The position numbers and the translations under genes are program-made. Shown piece by piece: positions 59,862 to 64,000 of a stretch of 64,000 nt of DNA. The notes below the pieces were generated by a model that made no database searches, had not been told where the DNA came from, and saw only the letters and a program-made list of their open reading frames with translations. The stretch's first letter is position 1. Every line of letters starts with the position of its first letter. The stretch is taken from NCBI RefSeq assembly GCF_021191705.1, contig NZ_JAIWPU010000012.1, forward strand, positions 87,348-151,347, in the 5' to 3' direction. The DNA is from Proluteimonas flavola. Its GTDB lineage: Bacteria; Pseudomonadota; Gammaproteobacteria; Xanthomonadales; Xanthomonadaceae.

Positions 59862-60488
59862 TCAGGCGGCCGTGATCGAGTCGTCGGGACGACGCTCGAG
59901 CACCTGGTCGACCAGACCGTACTCGCGCGCGGCCTGCGCGCTCTTGAAGTTGTCGCGTTCGGTGTCGCGGGCGATCGTCTCGAGCGGCTGGCCGGTGTGA
60001 TGGGCCATGATCTCGTTCAGACGCTGCTTCATCGACAGGATTTCACGGGCGTGGATGTCGATATCCGTCGCCTGGCCCTGGAAGCCACCCAGCGGCTGGT
60101 GGATCATCACGCGCGAATTCGGCAGCGCATAACGCTTGCCCGCCGCGCCCGCCGACAGCAGTAGCGCGCCCATGCTGGCCGCCTGGCCGATGCAGATCGT
60201 GCTCACGTCCGGCTTGATGAACTGCATGGTGTCGTAGATCGCCATGCCCGCAGTGACGATGCCGCCCGGCGAGTTGATGTAGAGGTTGATGTCCTTCTCG
60301 GGGTTTTCCGCCTCGAGGAACAGCAACTGGGCGACGATCACGTTCGCCATGTGGTCGTCGATGCCGCCGACGAGGAAGATCACGCGCTCCTTCAACAGGC
60401 GCGAATAGATGTCGTACGCGCGCTCGCCGCGGCTGGTCTGCTCGACCACCATCGGCACCAGGTTGAGGGCTTTCGTCTCGATGCTCAT
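59862..60488 (-). CDS. clpP: ClpP serine protease
   Basis: A 208-residue peptidase. Ser105 (GQAASMG), His130 (MIHQPLGG) and Asp179 form the catalytic triad, with the 25- and 49-residue spacing of E. coli ClpP. An ATG at 60488 starts [17 protein letters not shown]. It forms the tetradecameric chamber used by ClpX (and ClpA). Between tig and clpX, as usual. Confidence 0.98.
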   Translation of the reverse strand: MSIETKALNLVPMVVEQTSRGERAYDIYSRLLKERVIFLVGGIDDHMANVIVAQLLFLEAENPEKDINLYINSPGGIVTAGMAIYDTMQFIKPDVSTICIGQAASMGALLLSAGAAGKRYALPNSRVMIHQPLGGFQGQATDIDIHAREILSMKQRLNEIMAHHTGQPLETIARDTERDNFKSAQAAREYGLVDQVLERRPDDSITAA

Positions 60489-60547
60489 CAATCAATTCCC
60501 GTCGGTGGAGCGTCCGGCCCACATGGACCGGACGGGGTGCGCGTGGC

Positions 60548-61855
60548 TCAGCCCTGCGGGCCGATCGCGTCCTGGAAGCTCAGCGACTGCTCCGTGTGCC
60601 TGGCGCGCTCGGCAATCCAGTCGATCACCTGCTCTTCCATCACACGGTTCTGCAGACCCGACATCAGCTGGGGGTCGTTGCGGTACATCTCAATGACCTG
60701 CTGCGGCTCTTCGTAGGTCGAGGCGATCAGGCGCATCGTTTCGTTCACGCGCTTGGGGTCGAGCTTGAGCTGGTTGCGACGGGCGACTTCGCCGACCAGC
60801 AGGCCGACCAGCACGCGCTTGCGCGCCGGCTCGGCGAAGTTGGTATGCGCGTCGTCGCCGTAATCCGGATTCTGGCCATTGCGACGCGCCTGCTCGACGG
60901 TCTGGCGCAGCAGCGACTTCGCCTCGGACTCGACCAGCTTGGGCGGCAGTTCGACGTGCGCAAAGGCGGCGACCAGCTGCTCGCCGACTTCACGGCGCAG
61001 ACGGTTCATCAGCGCGCCCTTGAGCTCGCGCTCCAGGTTGCTGCGGATCTCGGTGCGGAACTGCGCCATCTCGCCGCTCTTGACGCCGAAGCTGCGGATG
61101 AAGACCTGGTCGACTTCCGGCAGCTGCTGCTCGGAGACCTGCTCGACCTTGACGTGCACGGTGGCCCGCCTGCCGGCCAGCTGCGGCACGCGCCAGTCGG
61201 CCGGGAAGCTGACCTCGATCGCCTTCTCGTCGCCCTTGGCCAGCCCGATCAGCGCGTCCTCGATCTCCGGGTACATCGCGCCCGAACCGAGCACGGTGAC
61301 GCCACGCTCGGCGCCTTCGGCCGGCAGGCGGTCGTCGCCGATCTGCGACCAGGTCTCGACATCGACCGCGTCGCCCGTCGCGGCGCCACGCGTGACCGCG
61401 CTCCAGCTGCGGCGCTGCAGGCGCAGGTTCTCGATCATGCGGTCGATGTCATCTTCCGCCACTTCGGCGGTGTGACGCACGACTTCCAGGTTCTCGAGCT
61501 CGATGGAACCGAAGTCCGGCACGATCTCGAACGTCGCGGTGAATGCGAGTTCGCCCTCGCCCGCCTCGCCTTCCGGCGCGATGCGCGGCTGGCCGGCGAT
61601 CTGCAGCGCGTTCTCGCGGATGGCCTGGTCGAAGCCTTCGCGCAGCAGACGGTCGAGCTCTTCGGCACGGACCTGCTCGCCGAAGCGCTGCTCAACGACC
61701 CTGGCCGGCACCTTGCCCGGACGGAACCCCTTGAGACGGGTGGTCCGCGCGATTTCGCGCAGACGGCCACCGACCTGGGTGTCCAGGCGTTCGGACGGCA
61801 CGCGGAACGTCATCTTGCGTTCCAGGCTACCCAGCGATTCGACCGAAACTTGCAT
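60548..61855 (-). CDS. tig: Trigger factor
   Basis: A 435-residue ribosome-bound chaperone. The ribosome-binding signature [16 protein letters not shown] is intact; the PPIase domain spans about residues 155-240 and the helical C-terminal chaperone domain follows. GGAG is 5 bases before ATG 61855. It receives nascent chains at the tunnel exit. First gene of tig-clpP-clpX-lon. Confidence 0.97.
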   Translation of the reverse strand: MQVSVESLGSLERKMTFRVPSERLDTQVGGRLREIARTTRLKGFRPGKVPARVVEQRFGEQVRAEELDRLLREGFDQAIRENALQIAGQPRIAPEGEAGEGELAFTATFEIVPDFGSIELENLEVVRHTAEVAEDDIDRMIENLRLQRRSWSAVTRGAATGDAVDVETWSQIGDDRLPAEGAERGVTVLGSGAMYPEIEDALIGLAKGDEKAIEVSFPADWRVPQLAGRRATVHVKVEQVSEQQLPEVDQVFIRSFGVKSGEMAQFRTEIRSNLERELKGALMNRLRREVGEQLVAAFAHVELPPKLVESEAKSLLRQTVEQARRNGQNPDYGDDAHTNFAEPARKRVLVGLLVGEVARRNQLKLDPKRVNETMRLIASTYEEPQQVIEMYRNDPQLMSGLQNRVMEEQVIDWIAERARHTEQSLSFQDAIGPQG

Positions 61856-62062
61856 ATCCACTCCTGCGCTCGCGGACGGTGCCGCATGACATCTGACTGT
61901 TGGGAATTGGTTCTGAACTCTGCCGGCCGCCCATTCCAGGGAGGCGGGCGACGGAACGGACTAGTTTGGCGGATTCGGGGCGTGGCCGCCACCGCCGCGG
62001 GCGGCGGAGGGTGACCCGGACCCCTGGACAGGGGGCATTGCGCAGCGCCGCCCTGCGCCCGA

Positions 62063-62147
<85 letters not shown>

Positions 62148-62341
62148 TCCGCGCCCGCCGTTGGCGAGCCGCGGCATGTTAATCCATCGCCCTGCCGTTT
62201 TGGCAGCGCCGCCCAGGAAAACGCCCGCAGCGCCGGGCGTCGCTGCGCAACTGGCGATCCGTCGCCAAACGCCCGCGGGCGGCCTGCGAGCCATCGGTTC
62301 GCGCCCGGGCGAGCGCAGGTTCGAATCCCGCCTGCGAACGC

Positions 62342-62379
62342 CGGAAACGAAAACGCCTGGCCGAGGCCAGGCGTTTCGT
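62342..62379 (-). terminator. Terminator after tRNA-Lys
   Basis: On the minus strand AACGCCTGGCC and GGCCAGGCGTT pair around TC, followed by TTTCGTTT. It probably ends the Pro-Arg-His-Lys transcript, leaving tRNA-Leu separately initiated or read through. Confidence 0.8.
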
Positions 62380-62384
62380 GTAAC

Positions 62385-62460
62385 TGGTGGGCCGTCAAGG
62401 ATTCGAACCTTGGACCTATTGATTAAGAGTCAACTGCTCTACCAACTGAGCTAACGGCCC
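62385..62460 (-). tRNA. tRNA-Lys(CUU)
   Basis: A 76-base cloverleaf with anticodon loop CTCTTAA (CUU), acceptor GGGCCGT/ACGGCCC and encoded CCA. It reads AAG. Confidence 0.96.
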
Positions 62461-62535
62461 GATGAAGCGGGCGCGCATTGTAATGCAACTCTGCGCGCCT
62501 GGGCAACACCTGTTGCGTGCTACCCGGTGAAACGA

Positions 62536-62613
<78 letters not shown>

Positions 62614-62642
62614 ATGGAAAACGTGTCTCGTACCTTGGGTCG

Positions 62643-62719
62643 TGGCGCGCCCGACAGGAATCGAACCTGTAACCCCCGACTTAGAAGGTCGGTGCTCTAT
62701 CCGGTTGAGCTACGGGCGC
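62643..62719 (-). tRNA. tRNA-Arg(UCU)
   Basis: The anticodon loop CTTCTAA (UCU) reads AGA/AGG. Acceptor GCGCCCG/CGGGCGC, discriminator G and encoded CCA are intact. Confidence 0.95.
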
Positions 62720-62754
62720 CAGTGCGTCGAATGATAAACGCGGCTGGTACCCGT

Positions 62755-62831
62755 TGGTCGGGGTAGAGGGATTCGAACCCCCGACATCCTGCTCCCAAAG
62801 CAGGCGCGCTACCAGACTGCGCTATACCCCG
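62755..62831 (-). tRNA. tRNA-Pro(UGG)
   Basis: The anticodon loop TTTGGGA (UGG). Acceptor CGGGGTA/TACCCCG begins with C1-G72 as expected for bacterial tRNA-Pro. CCA is encoded. First of the five tRNA genes in transcription order. Confidence 0.96.
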
Positions 62832-62988
62832 CCGGAACAAGCGGTCGAACCTGACCCCGACACGGCCAGGGCCGTACGAAGGGCGCAATTGTACGACCGC
62901 CGCGCGTGCTGTCAATGCAGCGCAGCATACGGATGCAGGTGTATCCTTCCTTCCGATCCGAATCCATGGACAGACAGGGGCCTACACC

Positions 62989-63750
62989 ATGCGCAGCGGC
63001 AATCCCGCACTGAAGGAATCCACCTTCCTCGATCTCGCCAGCGGCAGCGTCGTATCACGCGACGGCGAGGCGATGACTCTCAACGGTACCGTCAACAAGA
63101 CCGGCTTTCTGCTGCTGCTGACGATCCTCACCGCCGCCTTCGCATGGTCGCAGGTCGAGTTCGGCGCCGACGGCCGCCCGCAGCCGGGCTTCGGCATCTA
63201 CATGTGGGGCGGCCTGATCGGCGGCTTCATCCTGGCGATGGTCACGGTGTTCAAGAAGGAATGGGCGCCGGTCACGGCGCCGGCCTACGCGCTGGTCGAG
63301 GGCTTCTTCCTCGGCGCGATCTCGGCGATGTACAACTTCATGTACGACGGCATCGTGCTGCAGGCGGTGATGCTGACCTTCGGTACGCTGTTCGCGCTGC
63401 TGTTCGCCTACCGCACCGGCCTGATCAAGGCGACCGAGAACTTCAAGCTCGGCGTCGTGGCGGCGACCGGCGGCATCGCACTGGTGTATCTGGCGACGAT
63501 CGTGCTGGGCTTCTTCGGCGTGTCGATCCCGCTGATCCACGAATCGGGCCTGGTCGGCATCGGCTTCAGCCTGTTCGTGATCGTCATCGCCGCGCTGAAC
63601 CTGGTGCTGGACTTCGACTTCATCGAAACCGGCGTCGAGCAGGGCGCGCCGAAGTACATGGAGTGGTACGGCGCCTTCGGCCTGATGGTCACGCTGGTGT
63701 GGCTGTACATCGAGTTCCTGCGCCTGCTGTCGAAGCTGCAGCAGCGCTGA
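62989..63750 (+). CDS. Bax-inhibitor-1/YccA family membrane protein
   Basis: A 253-residue inner-membrane protein with seven hydrophobic segments. Visible are TVNKTGFLLLLTILTAAFAWS, YALVEGFFLGAISAMYNF and the C-terminal DFDFIETGVEQGAPKYMEWYGAFGLMVTLVWLYIEFLRLL. The paired Asp residues of the pH/Ca-sensing centre lie there. YccA modulates FtsH in E. coli, and ftsH/hflKC are encoded in this window. It has its own strong terminator. Confidence 0.93.
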   Translation: MRSGNPALKESTFLDLASGSVVSRDGEAMTLNGTVNKTGFLLLLTILTAAFAWSQVEFGADGRPQPGFGIYMWGGLIGGFILAMVTVFKKEWAPVTAPAYALVEGFFLGAISAMYNFMYDGIVLQAVMLTFGTLFALLFAYRTGLIKATENFKLGVVAATGGIALVYLATIVLGFFGVSIPLIHESGLVGIGFSLFVIVIAALNLVLDFDFIETGVEQGAPKYMEWYGAFGLMVTLVWLYIEFLRLLSKLQQR

Positions 63751-63772
63751 GCGGCCACCGCTTCGCACCGGA

Positions 63773-63800
63773 AAAGGCGCCCACGTCGGGCGCCTTTTTT
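63773..63800 (+). terminator. Terminator of the Bax-inhibitor-1 gene
   Basis: AAAGGCGCCC and GGGCGCCTTT pair around ACGTC and end in six T residues, 23 bases after the stop. Confidence 0.92.
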
Positions 63801-63802
63801 CA

Positions 63803-64000
63803 GGTTCTTCGCCCAACTGAGTGGAGAGGCACACGACCGACCGGTCAGACTTGCTGTTCTCTAGGCAACAAACTGAAGGTCGGCCGTGGCCGAGCAGGAT
63901 TGTATGTCCCGGCTGGGCGGCTGGGAGGGGTACCGGGTCCGGACGTGGCGCCATGAACCGCGCGCAGAGCAGCGCTGGCTGGTGATCGAACTGGAGCCGG
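63803..64000 (+). mobile_element. Left end of an ISL3-type insertion sequence, cut by the window edge
   Basis: GGTTCTTCGCCCAACTGAGT at 63803 resembles the terminal inverted repeat of ISL3 elements (GGCTCTTCGCCCAA type). It begins only 3 bases after the terminator T-run. The transposase frame that follows is open to the edge. The right end and target duplication are outside the window. Confidence 0.7.
63904..64000 (+). CDS. ISL3-type transposase, N-terminal fragment at window edge
   Basis: From ATG 63904 the frame encodes SRLGGWEGYRVRTWRHEP and on to VIELEP without stop. The GWEGYRV start with a short beta-hairpin rich in Arg/Trp is like the N-terminal zinc-domain lead of ISL3 transposases. 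Only 32 residues are available, so the family call depends on the matching terminal repeat upstream. Confidence 0.6.
   Translation, partial: MSRLGGWEGYRVRTWRHEPRAEQRWLVIELEP

Noticed and set aside
62290..62345. GGTTCGAATCCC T-loop-like sequence on the plus strand, possible tRNA remnant or attachment site
   Set aside because: No matching acceptor arm, D-arm or anticodon arm upstream and a mismatch in the T-stem; best explained by chance.

Overview
The window is chromosomal DNA from a high-GC gammaproteobacterium, most likely Xanthomonadaceae/Lysobacteraceae (Lysobacter-Luteimonas-like). Pointers are the miaA-hfq-hflX-hflK-hflC-purA and tig-clpP-clpX-lon gene orders, large TonB receptors, many secreted peptidases, and two families of dispersed palindromic repeats (GTGGGAGCGCGCT-type and GTCATCCCGGCG-type). 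The genus cannot be fixed from the sequence alone. Most genes are on the minus strand.

Region 1 (1-22.2 kb) is accessory and metabolically coherent. A TonB receptor (left edge, incomplete) and a periplasmic alpha/beta hydrolase are divergent; a HigBA toxin-antitoxin pair follows. Then comes a run of eleven tightly packed minus-strand genes (5.0-18.5 kb). Six encode a complete trans-4-hydroxy-L-proline pathway: epimerase, three-subunit D-hydroxyproline dehydrogenase, deaminase and 2-ketoglutarate-semialdehyde dehydrogenase. Behind them are an M24 Xaa-Pro-type peptidase, an amino-acid permease, an S9/DPP-IV-type peptidase, a DUF885 metallopeptidase-like protein and an NTF2-like protein. A divergent PAS-AraC regulator heads the cluster. 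The layout reads as a scavenging system for collagen-like, (hydroxy)proline-rich peptides. A shared dyad, ATGCGGAAAT-NN-GCAT, lies upstream of both the cluster and the distant TonB receptor, which suggests one regulon. A second DUF885 paralogue sits beyond the regulator.

Region 2 (22.4-38 kb) carries a PaoABC-type molybdenum aldehyde oxidoreductase with its XdhC-like maturation factor, a LysR/RidA divergent pair, a sorbosone-dehydrogenase-like lipoprotein with a DUF2231 partner, a formate/nitrite-family channel, an amidase, and a ferric-siderophore-type TonB receptor with a YncE-like beta-propeller behind a Fur-box-like site.

Region 3 (38-62 kb) is conserved housekeeping: purA, hflC/hflK, hflX, hfq, miaA, a frameshifted putP, folP, ftsH, rlmE, yhbY, nlpD, pcm, surE, an Smr protein, lon, clpX, clpP and tig. 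Most of the cell's ATP-dependent proteolysis (FtsH with HflKC, Lon, ClpXP) is encoded here.

Region 4 (62-64 kb) has five minus-strand tRNA genes (Pro, Arg, His, Lys, Leu), a Bax-inhibitor-1/YccA membrane protein, and the left end of an ISL3-type insertion sequence cut by the window edge. No rRNA, CRISPR array or prophage was seen.
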